Shown here piece after piece: positions 21,380 to 32,549 of a DNA stretch of 64,000 nucleotides. A model generated the notes under the pieces. That model did no database searches and had not been told where the DNA came from. It saw only the letters and a program-made list of their open reading frames with translations. Each line of letters starts with the position of its first letter. The first letter of the stretch is position 1. Source of the DNA: Taudactylus pleione (taxonomy: Eukaryota > Chordata > Amphibia > Anura > Myobatrachidae); contig JAUIMM010000702.1 of NCBI GenBank assembly GCA_031769625.1, positions 927,001 through 991,000 of the forward strand, read 5' to 3'. The position numbers were made by a program, and so were the translations under genes.

Positions 21380-24300
21380 AAAATAATTTTTTTTTTGGTT
21401 TGGACTGGAGTGTACTTTGTGGGTTACAGCACCCTTTAACGGTCAAGCCAGCCGGCCCTTTACTTATGACACAGGCGCACGCTTGGCACTACTTTGTTGA
21501 TGCACGTGCGGCTACTGCGCACACAATTCACAAACACAGAAAATAATTTTTTTTTGGTTTGGACTGGAGTGTACTTTCGGGGGTTACAGCACCCTTTAAC
21601 GGTCAAGCCAGCCAGCCCTTTACTTATGACACAGGCGCACGCTTGGCACTACTTTGTTGATGCACGTGCGGCTACTGCGCACACAATTCACAAACACAGA
21701 AAATAATTTTTTTTTGGTTTGGACTGGAGTGTACTTTCGGGGGTTACAGCACCCTTTAACGGTCAAGCCAGCCGGCCCTTTACTTATGACACAGGCGCAC
21801 GCTTGGCACTACTTTGTTGATGCACGTGCGGCTACTGCGCACACAATTCACAAACACAGAAAATAATTTTTTTTTTGGTTTGGACTGGAGTGTACTTTCG
21901 GGGGTTACAGCACCCTTAACGGTCAAGCCAGCCGGCCCTTTACTTATGACACAGGTGCACGCTTGGCACTACTTTGTTGATGCACGTGCGGCTACTGCGC
22001 ACACAATTCACAAACACAGAAAATAATTTTTTTTTGGTTTGGACTGGAGTGTACTTTCGGGGGTTACAGCACCCTTTAACGGTCAAGCCAGCCGGCCCTT
22101 TACTTATGACACAGGCGCACGCTTGGCACTACTTTGTTGATGCACGTGCGGCTACTGCGCACACAATTCACAAACACAGAAAATAATTTTTTTTTGGTTT
22201 GGACTGGAGTGTACTTTCGGGGGTTACAGCACTCTTTAACGGTCAAGCCAGCCAGCCCTTTACTTATGACACAGGCGCACGCTTGGCACTACTTTGTTGA
22301 TGCACGTGCGGCTACTGCGCACACAATTCACAAACACAGAAAATAATTTTTTTTTGGTTTGGACTGGAGTGTACTTTCGGGGGTTACAGCACCCTTTAAC
22401 GGTCAAGCCAGCCGGCCCTTTACTTATGACACAGGCGCACGCTTGGCACTACTTTGTTGATGCACGTGCGGCTACTGCGCACACAATTCACAAACACAGA
22501 AAATAATTTTTTTTTTGGTTTGGACTGGAGTGTACTTTCGGGGGTTACAGCACCCTTAACGGTCAAGCCAGCCGGCCCTTTACTTATGACACAGGTGCAC
22601 GCTTGGCACTACTTTGTTGATGCACGTGCGGCTACTGCGCACACAATTCACAAACACAGAAAATAATTTTTTTTTTGGTTTGGACTGGAGTGTACTTTCG
22701 GGGGTTACAGCACCCTTAACAGTCAAGCCAGCCGGCCCTTTACTTATGACACAGGTGCACGCTTGGCACTACTTTGTTGATGCACGTGCGGCTACTGCGC
22801 ACACAATTCACAAACACAGAAAATAATTTTTTTTTGGTTTGGACTGGAGTGTACTTTCGGGGGTTACAGCACCCTTTAACGGTCAAGCCAGCCGGGCCTT
22901 TACTTATGACACAGGCGCACGCTTGGCACTACTTTGTTGATGCACGTGCGGCTACTGCGCACACAATTCACAAACACAGAAAATAATTTTTTTTTTGGTT
23001 TGGACTGGAGTGTACTTTGGGGGTTACAGCACCCTTTAACGGTCAAGCCAGCCGGCCCTTTACTTATGACACAGGCGCACGCTTGGCACTACTTTGTTGA
23101 TGCACGTGCGGCTACTGCGCACACAATTCACAAACACAGAAAATATTTTTTTTTTTGGTTTGGACTGGAGTGTACTTTCGGGGGTTACAGCACCCTTAAC
23201 GGTCAAGCCAGCCGGCCCTTTACTTATGACACAGGTGCACGCTTGGCACTACTTTGTTGATGCACGTGCGGCTACTGCGCACACAATTCACAAACACAGA
23301 AAATAATTTTTTTTTTGGTTTGGACTGGAGTGTACTTTCGGGGGTTACAGCACCCTTAACGGTTAAGCCAGCCGGCCCTTTACTTATGACACAGGCGCAC
23401 GCTTGGCACTACTTTGTTGATGCACGTGCTGCTACTGCGCACACAATTCACAAACACAGAAAATAATTTTTTTTTGGTTTGGACTGGAGTGTACTTTCGG
23501 GGGTTACAGCACCCTTTAACGGTCAAGCCAGCCGGCCCTTTACTTATGACACAGGCGCACGCTTGGCACTACTTTGTTGATGCACGTGCGGCTACTGCGC
23601 ACACAATTCACAAACACAGAAAATAATTTTTTTTTGGTTCGGACTGGAGTGTACTTTCGGGGGTTACAGCACCCTTTAACGGTCAAGCCAGCCGGCCCTT
23701 TACTTATGACACAGGCGCACGCTTGGCACTACTTTGTTGATGCACGTGCGGCTACTGCGCACACAATTCACAAACACAGAAAATAATTTTTTTTTGGTTT
23801 GGACTGGAGTGTACTTTCGGGGGTTACAGCACCCTTAACGGTCAAGCCAGCTGGCCCTTTACTTATGACACAGGCGCACGCTTGGCACTACTTTGTTGAT
23901 GCACGTGCGGCTACTGCGCACACAATTCACAAACACAGAAAATAATTTTTTTTTGGTTTGGACTGGAGTGTACTTTCGGGGGTTACAGCACCCTTTAACG
24001 GTCAAGCCAGCCGGCCCTTTACTTATGACACAGGCGCACGCTTGGCACTACTTTGTTGATGCACGTGCGGCTACTGCGCACACAATTCACAAACACAGAA
24101 AATAATTTTTTTTTGGTTTGGACTGGAGTGTACTTTCGGGGGTTACAGCACCCTTTAACGGTCAAGCCAGCCGGCCCTTTACTTATGACACAGGCGCACG
24201 CTTGGCACTACTTTGTTGATGCACGTGCGGCTACTGCGCACACAATTCACAAACACAGAAAATAATTTTTTTTTGGTTTGGACTGGAGTGTACTTTCGGG

Positions 24301-25219
24301 GGTTACAGCACCCTTTAACGGTCAAGCCAGCCGGCCCTTTACTTATGACACAGGCGCACGCTTGGCACTACTTTGTTGATGCACGTGCGGCTACTGCGCA
24401 CACAATTCACAAACACAGAAAATAATTTTTTTTTTGGTTTGGACTGGAGTGTACTTTCGGGGGTTACAGCACCCTTAACGGTCAAGCCAGCCGGCCCTTT
24501 ACTTATGACACAGGCGCACGCTTGGCACTACTTTGTTGATGCACGTGCGGCTACTGCGCACACAATTCACAAACACAGAAAATAATTTTTTTTTTGGTTT
24601 GGACTGGAGTGTACTTTCGGGGGTTACAGCACCCTTAACGGTCAAGCCAGCCGGCCCTTTACTTATGACACAGGTGCACGCTTGGCACTACTTTGTTGAT
24701 GCACGTGCGGCTACTGCGCACACAATTCACAAACACAGAAAATAATTTTTTTTTTGGTTTGGACTGGAGTGTACTTTCGGGGGTTACAGCACCCTTAACG
24801 GTCAAGCCAGCCGGCCCTTTACTTATGACACAGGCGCACGCTTGGCACTACTTTGTTGATGCACGTGCGGCTACTGCGCACACAATTCACAAACACAGAA
24901 AATAATTTTTTTTTTGGTTTGGACTGGAGTGTACTTTCGGGGGTTACAGCACCCTTAACGGTCAAGCCAGCCGGCCCTTTACTTATGACACAGGCGCACG
25001 CTTGGCACTACTTTGTTGATGCACGTGCGGCTACTGCGCACACAATTCACAAACACAGAAAATAATTTTTTTTTGGTTTGGACTGGAGTGTACTTTCGGG
25101 GGTTACAGCACCCTTTAACGGTCAAGCCAGCCGGCCCTTTACTTATGACACAGGCGCACGCTTGGCACTACTTTGTTGATGCACGTGCGGCTACTGCGCA
25201 CACAATTCACAAACACAGA
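21380..25219 (-). repeat. 24-copy, 160-bp tandem array in the transposase leader
   Basis: Twenty-four head-to-tail units, nearly all exactly 160 bp and differing by only a few bases. Landmarks are an AAATAATTTT run, GGACTGGAGTGTACTTTC, CAGCACCCTTTAACGG, GGCCCTTTACTTATGACACA, TGATGCACGTGCGGCTACTG and CACAAACACAGA. There are two subtypes: nine T with CCCTTTAAC, and ten T with CCCTTAAC. Both total 160 bp. The unit near 23781 is 159 bp because it combines nine T with CCCTTAAC. The array ends 42 bp before the transposase ATG and lies between promoter and start codon. A 70-codon plus-strand frame recurring every 160 bp is a by-product. Confidence 0.97.
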
Positions 25220-25561
25220 AAATATATTATTTTTTTAGCACTTGGGGGGAGCACCCCTGATGGACAGAGCACCCCCTGGACAACACTACAGCACTCCTTT
25301 AGGACTGGGACACTGCACAGGACTTTGGAGTGGACACAGCCCCTATGGAGAACTCACTGCACAACACAGTCCAGCCAGCCCCTATGGACTTTGAAGTAGT
25401 GGACACAGCCCCTATTAACAACAGCAGCACAGCACAACACAGCCAGCCCCTATGGACTTTGAAGTAGTGGACAACAGCAGCACTACACTACACTACACTA
25501 CACTACACAGCCCTAACTCCCACCCTCCCTCTTCACTGTCCACAGCCGAGTGAGAAAATGG

Positions 25562-25585
25562 CGCCGACGCGGGTACCTTATATAG
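25562..25585 (-). promoter_or_regulatory. Core promoter of the intact hAT transposase
   Basis: On the minus strand TATATAAGG (25585-25577) is followed 23 bp later by GCCATTTT starting at 25562, a YY1-like site. Copies A and C have the same arrangement. From here to the transposase start at 21337 the minus strand contains no ATG, consistent with a long 5' leader. Confidence 0.65.
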
Positions 25586-25707
25586 GATCCAAAACCCGCG
25601 AGACTCGGAAGGCGGGATGATGACGTTTTGCCTCGATTTCAGATCCGAGTCAGGCGGGAAAAGTCGAGCCTGACTCGGATCGGACTCGGATCGGGGGGGC
25701 TCGGGGG

Positions 25708-25732
25708 GGTTCGGATTTCAGAAATCCGAACC
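25708..25732. promoter_or_regulatory. Right-end palindrome of hAT copy B
   Basis: GGTTCGGATTT, CAG, AAATCCGAACC: a perfect 11-bp stem 12 bp inside the right terminus. The corresponding places in copies A, C and D hold different sequences that are again palindromic. It may be a transposase-binding or folding element. Confidence 0.6.
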
Positions 25733-25752
25733 CGCTCACCCCTACTTCCTAG

Positions 25753-26299
25753 TAAGGTTTTGTTGTCTCTGAAACACTTTGCTATTTCCTTTGGCATAGA
25801 AGATCAACATTAAGTTCCAGAGGAGTGAAAATAAGTTGAATATTCAGTTTTTCACCAATTTGGTGGTTGTACTGTACCCTGCATAATGCAGTTCAATATT
25901 ATATCATCATAATCTGACAAAAATTCCAGTGGTGGATTATACTTATCTCTTAGTTTAGACCAAGCTAATAAGAAGTTTCCGTTTATAAGTGCTCTCAGGC
26001 ATAACACTCCATACGTCTTTCAGAAACAATTTGGCTGGGCAGACATTTCATTTTTAAATGCCATATGTGCTCCAGAACCAAGTCATCTGCCCAATGTCAG
26101 TGTTTTTCAAATCCCCAGCACAAATAGATTTTTTTTTAAATATAAAGAGAACAAGACTTTGCATATAATGTTAGAAATATTCTACTAGCCCAATTTTTAC
26201 AGCTAGGCAAGAGATTCCATTGATAAAATTACCCTCTGAGTCTCCTTACGTTAATATAAAGTCCATATACATTAAGCATTTCACTGGATTATTGAACAT
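25753..26299. other. Unassigned sequence
   Basis: AT-rich unique DNA between the hAT and the 31-bp minisatellite. Confidence 0.4.
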
Positions 26300-26740
26300 C
26301 TCTTACAATCAGACAGCATTCTAGTGACTGATATGCAATACAAAGAGTATTCTTCGACTGTCATACAAAATAGTGACTGTCCTAGAGGGCATCCTAGTGA
26401 TCACCATGCAATACAGAAAGTATTGTAGTGACTGCCATAAAATAGATAGCATCCTAGCAGGTGCTATCTTAGTGACTGGCATATAGTGCAGAGAGCATCC
26501 TAGTAGCTTCAGCAAAGTACAAAGAGCATCCTTATGTCCACCAAACAATACAGAGTATTCTTGCGACCACAATACATTAGAGCAGTCTAGTGCTGCATAC
26601 AGTACAGAGAGTATTCTTGTAACCACTATATAGTTCAGTAAGTTGTTATTGTCATACAATACAAAGTGTATTCTTCTGACCACAATAAAATACAGGGAGT
26701 CCTTGTGTCCACCACACAATGTTTTTCCCCTCATCAATAA
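26300..26740. repeat. Degenerate 31-bp minisatellite, block 1
   Basis: Units of about 29-31 bp with the consensus core CATCCTAGTGACCACCATAC and AATACAGAGAG. Units differ substantially, so the array is old. It ends in a CCCCTCATCAATAATTTACA tail. The same array and a related tail recur at 30465-31015, so array and tail were duplicated together. Confidence 0.75.
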
Positions 26741-27006
26741 TTTACACCTGTCACGGCCTAGGATTTCTCGGCATGGTGGTCGGCGGGTGTTACCTGTGCG
26801 GATGTTATGGCGGGGGGCATCTGGTGGTGGTGCTGTTGCCTGGCGGGGAGCATTGGCTGTGCGTGGTCCTGTGTGGGCATATTGTCACTCTGCGCTGGGT
26901 AGGTCTGGCATGGGCGCCACCATCTTGCTTTCGGCCATGTGACCTAGTTCCCCAATCCTGGCATGTCACATGCTCACTCTTTGACCACTCACGGCTGGGC
27001 GCTGGG

Positions 27007-27014
27007 TATAAAAG
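27007..27014 (+). promoter_or_regulatory. TATA box of the solo LTR
   Basis: TATAAAAG lies 258 bp inside the LTR, in a GC-richer stretch and before the nested hAT. It is the natural U3/R promoter position. Use of the promoter is inferred. Confidence 0.6.
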
Positions 27015-27859
27015 GGAGTTCAGAGCTCCGTTGCATTACCAGTGCAACGTGTTTCTCAGCGCCTGCTGAGAGAGAGTTCCTGAGCTTGTCCGTCTGCCTG
27101 TTGGATCTCTGCCAGGGCCGGCGCTTCCATTAAGCAGCTTTAGGCAGCTGCCTAAGGGCACCGGGACCTGTGGGGCGGCCTGGTGACACTGAAAAAAAAT
27201 GAAGGATGTCTGAAAGAGAGATTCTTCTTTCAAACTATCCTAGCGATGGCCGCGGGTCTTACTAGACCTGTCCGCCCCTATACCTACTTTTTTCTCTACA
27301 CTGGGCTGTCTGGTGACCCTGCGGTTACAACAGCACTGAGCAGCCCGCCCCTTGTCTAGTGAGAGGCAGGGAGCAGGGCAGAGCACCCGAAGCATGCGCT
27401 CCAAACGTGGCAGGAGTGTGGGGAGCTAGCAGTCTCTGTCTGCAATGTCAGTGTGAGCAGAGCCCCCAACCAGAGCTGCTCCAAAGCAGCTCTTGTGCTG
27501 CTGTAAATAAATAAATAAATGTTTTCATCTCCAGTCTCCCTGCGATGCTGGCAGTGTGGCAGTGGAGGCTTGAGACTACTAAAAATAATGTTCCAGTCCT
27601 CGACCTCTGCGGTGGCCGTCACCTACTCTGTCTTCAATTGCTCCTCTGCGTCTCCGCCTCTGGAGACGCAGAGTCAACGGCGCTTCACTACAGATGGCAT
27701 TTCACTACAGACACTAGGGGGTGAGACATGAAGTCTTATCCTCAAAGAAGACGAGTATAAGCAGGTGGCTGGATTCTGGAGCTGCCTGACAGTGCTGGGG
27801 CAAGGTCAGTTGAGCGAAACCATAAGGTTATGAGGAGGGGGGAAGAAATCATTATATGT

Positions 27860-28265
27860 ATAAAGCTGGGACTAAGGGGGGGATCACTAAATATACAGTA
27901 TAAGGTCTGAGGGTAATGGGGATCACTAAATATACAGTATAAGGGCTGGGGGTAAGGGGGGATCATTAAATATACAGTGTAAGCGCTGGGGGTAAGGGGG
28001 ATCATTAAATATACAGTGTAAGGGCTGGGGGTAAGGGGGGTCATTAAATATATAGTATAAGGGCTGGACTGGGGTAAGGGGGATCACTAAATGTATCAGG
28101 GCTGCAAGTGAGGTGAGATCATTTAATATATAAGGGATTTGAATGGGGGGAGATAATTAAATACATTATATAAGGGGTGGGGGGGAGAAGATCCTTAAAT
28201 ATATTACGTAAGTGGTAGAGGTGAGAAAAAATCATTAAACATATTATATAAGGGGTGAGTAATGA
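27860..28265. repeat. About 38-40-bp minisatellite in nested hAT
   Basis: About ten degenerate units of GGGCTGGGGGTAAGGGGG followed by ATCATTAAATATACAGTATA. Later units are increasingly diverged. Confidence 0.85.
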
Positions 28266-28343
28266 GTTGTTGGAAGGGGAAAGAGCCAAAATTATACAAA
28301 TAAGTGAAGGACTTGGAGTGGACATTTACTACACATAATAGAG

Positions 28344-28379
<36 letters not shown>

Positions 28380-28659
28380 GTGCATGTGCCCGGAGTCAGT
28401 GACCTCCAGCCCGGCGCTGCAGAGAGGCTCCAAGCCGGACATCCGCTGGTAATATTTTTACCAGCGGTCGCCCGGCTCCTTCTCTGCAGCAAAGCAATAT
28501 AACCGGAGGCTGGAGTTCTCTCCCGAACTCCAGCTTCCGGCTCTCCCCACGTGCACTATGGGGGACGTCTCCCCCATAGTTCCGAGGAGCTGCAGGCAGA
28601 CCGGACACGATGCTGGATGCAGGAGCAGGGTCAAGGTATGTATTTTTTTTAATAAACTG

Positions 28660-29475
28660 CACTACATGGGGCATTATTATGGGGGCATGGGCATTATCAC
28701 AGGGGCATTACTATGGGGGCATGGGCATTACCACAGGGGCATTACTATGGGGGCATGGGCATTACCACAGGGGAATTACTATTGGGGCATGGGCATTACC
28801 ACAGGGGCATTACTTTGGGGGCATGTGCATTACAACAGGGGCATTACTATGGGGGCATGGGCATTACCACAGGGGCATTACTATGGGGGCATGGGCATTA
28901 CCACAGGGGCATTACTATGGAGGCATGGGCATTACCACAGGGGCATTATTATGGAGGCATGGGCAATAAGGGGCATTACTAATGGGGCATGAGCACTACA
29001 GGGGCATTATTATGGGGGCATGGGAATTACCACAGGGGCATTACTATGGGGGCATGGGCATTACTATGGGGGCATGGGCACTACAGGGGCATGAGCACTA
29101 CAGGAGCATTACTATTGGGGCATGAGCACTACAGGCGCATGAGCACTACAGGGGCATTACTATTGGGGCATGGGCACTACAGTGGCATTACCATAGGGGC
29201 ATTATTATGGGGGCATGGGCATTACCACAAGGGCATTAATATGGGAGCATGGACTCTACAGGGGCATTATTATGGGGGTATTAACATATGGGCATTACTA
29301 TGGGGGCATTACAATATGGGCACTACTACAAGGGCATTGCTATGGGGCATTACTATGGGGGCATCATCATATGGGCACTACTACAGAGGTATTACTGTAT
29401 GGGCACTACTACAGGGGCATTACCTCAGGGGACATTACTATAGGGGCACTTCTGCAGGGGGAAGTACCAGGGGGG
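28660..29475. repeat. 34-bp GGGGCATTAC minisatellite in nested hAT
   Basis: The first eight units are close to a 34-bp consensus made of GGGGCATTACTATGGGGGCA and TGGGCATTACCACA. Towards 29475 shortened and rearranged units dominate. The Gly/His/Tyr-rich frames across it are repeat by-products. Confidence 0.92.
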
Positions 29476-29524
29476 GCGCCAAATTACTGTCTTGCCCCAT
29501 GTGACAAAAATCCTAGTTTTGGCC

Positions 29525-29575
<51 letters not shown>

Positions 29576-30302
29576 TCATATATGTCTAACTACTTAACAT
29601 TATAAATATATTTTATACAGATTTTTGGACTGATATATATATCGTGCCCTCACTGCAGCAGTGCTGGTAGGTAGCAGCACCAACACTGGGCACAGCCAGT
29701 GTTGGTGGTGCTGACAAGTGGGAGAGGGCAACAAGTTGACATCCTCAGAATGTCATTACAGTCACAATGTATTCACATGAAATGTCGACATGCTGAGGAT
29801 GCCTAAGGTTAGGGTTAGGCTTGGGGGCAGAGTTTGGGGGGGTAGGCTGAAGTTTGCCTAGGGTGCTGATTAACCTTGCACCGGCCCTGATCTCTGCCTT
29901 AGCCTGCTTTGCCTAACCTGCTCCTTACCTTGCTGGACTCCCACTGCCTTCTCCCACTGCCTCCTCCTTTTGCCTTCCCCATTGCCTGAGTATCTGTGTC
30001 AGCTATTACCCTGCACCTTGCCTCCACTTGCACCTTCCTCTGGACATTATTTCTTCAGCCACAAATCATTTCAGCCTCACAAGACCTGGATTACTGGACT
30101 GCCTTCTGTTTCACTACCTGGACTTTTTCCCATTGCCTCACTACAGTTCCCAAGTGCACTTTAGTGCTATACCCGGACTTTCTGTTTTACCACATTCATG
30201 TCTGTTAAGCCACTCATTAAAAACTCCACGTTTATTTTTAAATCTGCTTCAGTGTCTGCTCCTATTACCACCCCAGGCCCACAACAAAATCAGAACCTCA
30301 CA

Positions 30303-30464
30303 ACACCTCATCAAAATCATTAACACCTTCAAATTTGTCACAACAACCCATTTAACATCATTAATCTCTGTGTAATAAATAACTCTCTCATCCCCATTAT
30401 AATCAACTATCACATCACCACTCAATTCCATTCATAATCTTTCTTTTAACTGCCATGGAATATA
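30303..30464. repeat. Tail of minisatellite block 1, right of the LTR
   Basis: It resumes the host sequence interrupted at 26748 and matches the tail that follows block 2 (ATCATTAAC, TTTAACATCATTAATCTCTG, GTAATAA). Confidence 0.55.
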
Positions 30465-31015
30465 GAGATCCTCCTAGTAACTTTAATAGTGCGCAGAGAT
30501 CATAATAGTGATCACCATACAATACAGAAATGATTCTAGTGACTGCCTTACAATAGAGGGAGCATCTTAATGAGTGACATAAAATACAGTTACTATCCTA
30601 GTGACCACCACACAGTACAGACAGCATCCTAGTGGTGGCCATAAAATACAAAGAACATCCTAGCGACGATTAGAGATTTGCGGGTCCGGTTCTCAGAGAA
30701 CTAACAACAACTGAATTTAGGGGTTCGAGTTCAGAATCACTTTGGGGTACTGAGTAGGACTGACTCCCAGTTCGGATCTTCCCGTAGTTCGGACTCGGGC
30801 TTAAAAACTGAAATCGGGTTTTGGATTGCATGCTATCAGGTCAACATAACGTAATTTTTTTAAATACAGATCCAAGGCCAAAACATGAATTCGGATCCAA
30901 AACCAAAACTAAAACATGGGGTCAGCACACATCTCTAGTGACCTTCATACAATACAGAAAGTATTCTTGTGAACTCCACACAATACAGAAAGTGGTTTTG
31001 TGTCCACCACACTAT
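30465..31015. repeat. Degenerate 31-bp minisatellite, block 2
   Basis: It has the same CATCCTAGTGACCACCA and AATACAGA units as block 1. A 267-bp hAT copy is inserted at 30671-30937. The tail at 31016-31230 repeats the tail seen at 30303-30464. Confidence 0.75.
30671..30937 (+). mobile_element. Short non-autonomous copy of the resident hAT family (copy D)
   Basis: The ends TAGAGATTTGC and GCACACATCTCTA match the family termini in the same orientation as copy A. It keeps the right-end palindromic block (GGTTCTCAGAGAAC, 30688-30701) and the ACAGATCCAAGGCCAAAAC-type subterminal repeats, but nothing between them. The flanks GCGACGAT and GTGACCTT agree at 5 of 8 positions, so the duplication has decayed. 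Confidence 0.72.
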
Positions 31016-31235
31016 ATTATCCCCATCATTTTTAAAGAAACCCTAAATAAAATTATTAACTTCTTTAGCTTCATCACAGCTCATTCAACATCATTAACCT
31101 CTGCGTAATAATTAACACTCATTTTCATTACTAATGAACCCCAACATCATCTATCAATTCTGCTCCTAATATTTAAATCTCTCATTACCTCCCTCAGTAT
31201 CTTTAAAAACTCCTTTATTGCAATTAACTTCAGCA

Positions 31236-31569
31236 CAGGGGCGTATCTATAATGGATGCAGGGTGTGCGATGCACACGGCCCTTGGGTCCATGGGGGCCC
31301 GCACCGTACACCCTGCACCCATATTATCTAAAACCTACCTCTCCAAGGTCCCACTTTGGGTCTTTCAGCGCTGCTCAAAATGCCATTTTTATAGCGCTTT
31401 GCGCATGCACTGTGAGGGAATCACTGGGAAAATGGCGGCCGTGCAGTAGACTCTGGGCATACTCTAGAGTCTACTGATTCTGCGGTGGCTGACTAGCTGT
31501 GTCAGTCGGATGCCGGCCGTTGGGGGGGCCCGTGATGGGGGGGCCCCCTCCTCTCTATAGATGCCCCTG
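31236..31569. mobile_element. hAT-like MITE, CAGGGGCGTATCTA family
   Basis: The inverted ends are CAGGGGCGTATCTATA and TATAGATGCCCCTG. The duplication is CTTCAGCA (31228-31235) and CTTTAGCA (31570-31577), 7 of 8. The interior has GGGGCCC-rich blocks and matches 52129-52466 in the opposite orientation. Confidence 0.82.
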
Positions 31570-31577
31570 CTTTAGCA

Positions 31578-32030
31578 AGATCATTAACCACTTCGACCTC
31601 ATAATCAATTCCAATCAGCAAAAGTAGCTGCTTGTTCTCAACATTAATTTCCTGCAATTGTGCTCATTCCTCACTCCCCCTCCACTCATCTGTTGCTGAT
31701 TGATTTGGAGCCATTATAAAAACATTTTTCTTCTCCCCGTTTATGCCACACAGCACAGTCATAGTGCAGAGGAAGGGAGAAGAGGTAACAGACCGTATAC
31801 TCAAGTAATGCACCCTACTTTGATAACATTATAAGAGGACGGAATGAGGCAGTGCCCAATATAAAAAAATAAACAAAAAAATGTATTCTTTATAATTATT
31901 ATTAATAATAATAATAATAATAATCATAATAATAAGCTCCTAACTTTACTAGCAATTTACTAAAGAAACTATTTAAATAACGTTTTTAAGAGGAGATTAA
32001 AAAAGCAAAAAAATTGCACAAAATACGATT
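31578..32030. other. AT-rich sequence with an ATA-type microsatellite
   Basis: Contains an (AAT)n run with two interruptions at 31893-31935. The rest is not recognised. Confidence 0.5.
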
Positions 32031-32350
32031 ATTATTATCCTTTATTTATATGGCGCCACAAGGGTTTTCCAGTGCCTTGCAAAGTACATAAGCAGTGCAA
32101 ACAAAGCAAGAAAAAAAGCTAAATACTTATACAGTAGTACAAAACATTGCAGAACATGGGATACAAGCTATATAAACAGTATTACATACAGTACAGTATG
32201 TATTCATAATACTTACAAAAGTAGTGCAGGCTGATAAACCCAAAGGTTTGGTGCTGCTGTAGGCAGTGGGGAGGAGATGATGGTGTAAGTGAGAGAGAGA
32301 AAAGCACATGAGGGAAGAGTGCCCTGCTTGTGAGAGCTACCAATCTAAAG
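32031..32350 (-). repeat. Dispersed repeat with GGCGCCATATAAATAAAGG tail
   Basis: On the minus strand it ends TTGTGGCGCCATATAAATAA followed by A/T-rich triplets, a typical retroposon-like tail. The segment GGGAAGAGTGCCCTGCTTGT near 32310 recurs at about 50030 (GGGAAGAGGGCCCTGCTCGT) with its neighbours. A tail copy also occurs near 47566. Probably a LINE- or SINE-derived family. No coding region is visible. Confidence 0.5.
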
Positions 32351-32549
32351 AAATGCAGTAATGAAATTTAAAGTCTCTAACTCCAACATCAATAGTCCAA
32401 AAGTGCTGGTGCAGATATAAGTTCTCTATTGAGCAAAAAAGCATTTCAAGCTATAAACGATGACGGCAGATGGATATTTAATTGCAAGTTTATGCACTGA
32501 TGGACATGCAAATATACTGAATGTATCTAGGATCGCCCTCTCTCTCTGG

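Larger units (their letters stand above)
17589..25744 (-). mobile_element. Complete, potentially autonomous hAT transposon (copy B)
   Basis: The termini TAGGGGTGTGC (left) and GCTCACCCCTA (right) are inverted repeats. They are flanked by a perfect 8-bp duplication CTTCCTAG (17581-17588 and 25745-25752) that fits the nTnnnnAn preference known for Ac-type hAT elements. In minus-strand order the element holds: a right-end palindrome at 25708-25732, TATA at 25585-25577, a YY1-like box at 25562, a short CAGCCAGCCCCTATGG repeat at 25371-25470, a 24-copy 160-bp array, the transposase frame, a 3' stem-loop at 18170-18109, and left subterminal repeats of TGTTTTGGATCTGGATC type (17606-17740). No AATAAA is evident on the minus strand between the stop codon and the left end. 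The exact duplication and open reading frame suggest recent insertion. Confidence 0.95.
27113..29889. mobile_element. hAT element (CAGGGCCGG ends) nested in the solo LTR
   Basis: The termini CAGGGCCGGCGC and GCACCGGCCCTG are inverted. They are flanked by a perfect 8-bp duplication ATCTCTGC (27105-27112 and 29890-29897). CAGGGCCGG ends are typical of vertebrate hAT elements. No transposase is encoded. The 2777-bp interior contains two unrelated minisatellites (27860-28265 and 28660-29475), TA microsatellites (28352-28378 and about 29526-29566) and a short TTAGGGTTAGG stretch near 29810. The element at 41235-42968 is a relative. Confidence 0.88.
26749..30302 (+). mobile_element. Solo LTR split by a nested hAT element
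   Basis: It starts TGTCACGG and ends CTCACA, with a perfect 5-bp duplication ACACC on both sides (26744-26748 and 30303-30307). TATAAAAG lies at 27007-27014 and ATTAAA at 30216-30221. These are the expected start, end, promoter and polyadenylation signals of an LTR. Without the nested 2777-bp hAT and its 8-bp duplication the LTR is about 769 bp. No gag, pol or second LTR is adjacent, so it is a solo LTR. The retroelement family is not determined. Confidence 0.8.

Noticed and set aside
21380..25219. A CRISPR-like or centromeric satellite array
   Set aside because: The units abut without spacers, which excludes CRISPR. The array is confined within transposon boundaries marked by a target duplication, so it is part of the transposon and not a chromosomal satellite.
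21494..25399. A 70-codon plus-strand frame recurring every 160 bp
   Set aside because: It is the antisense reading of the tandem unit, overlapping itself from copy to copy. There is no evidence for a separate gene, and the transposase transcript runs on the other strand.
28558..29589. Gly/His/Tyr-rich frames up to 171 codons
   Set aside because: By-products of the 34-bp GGGGCATTAC minisatellite.
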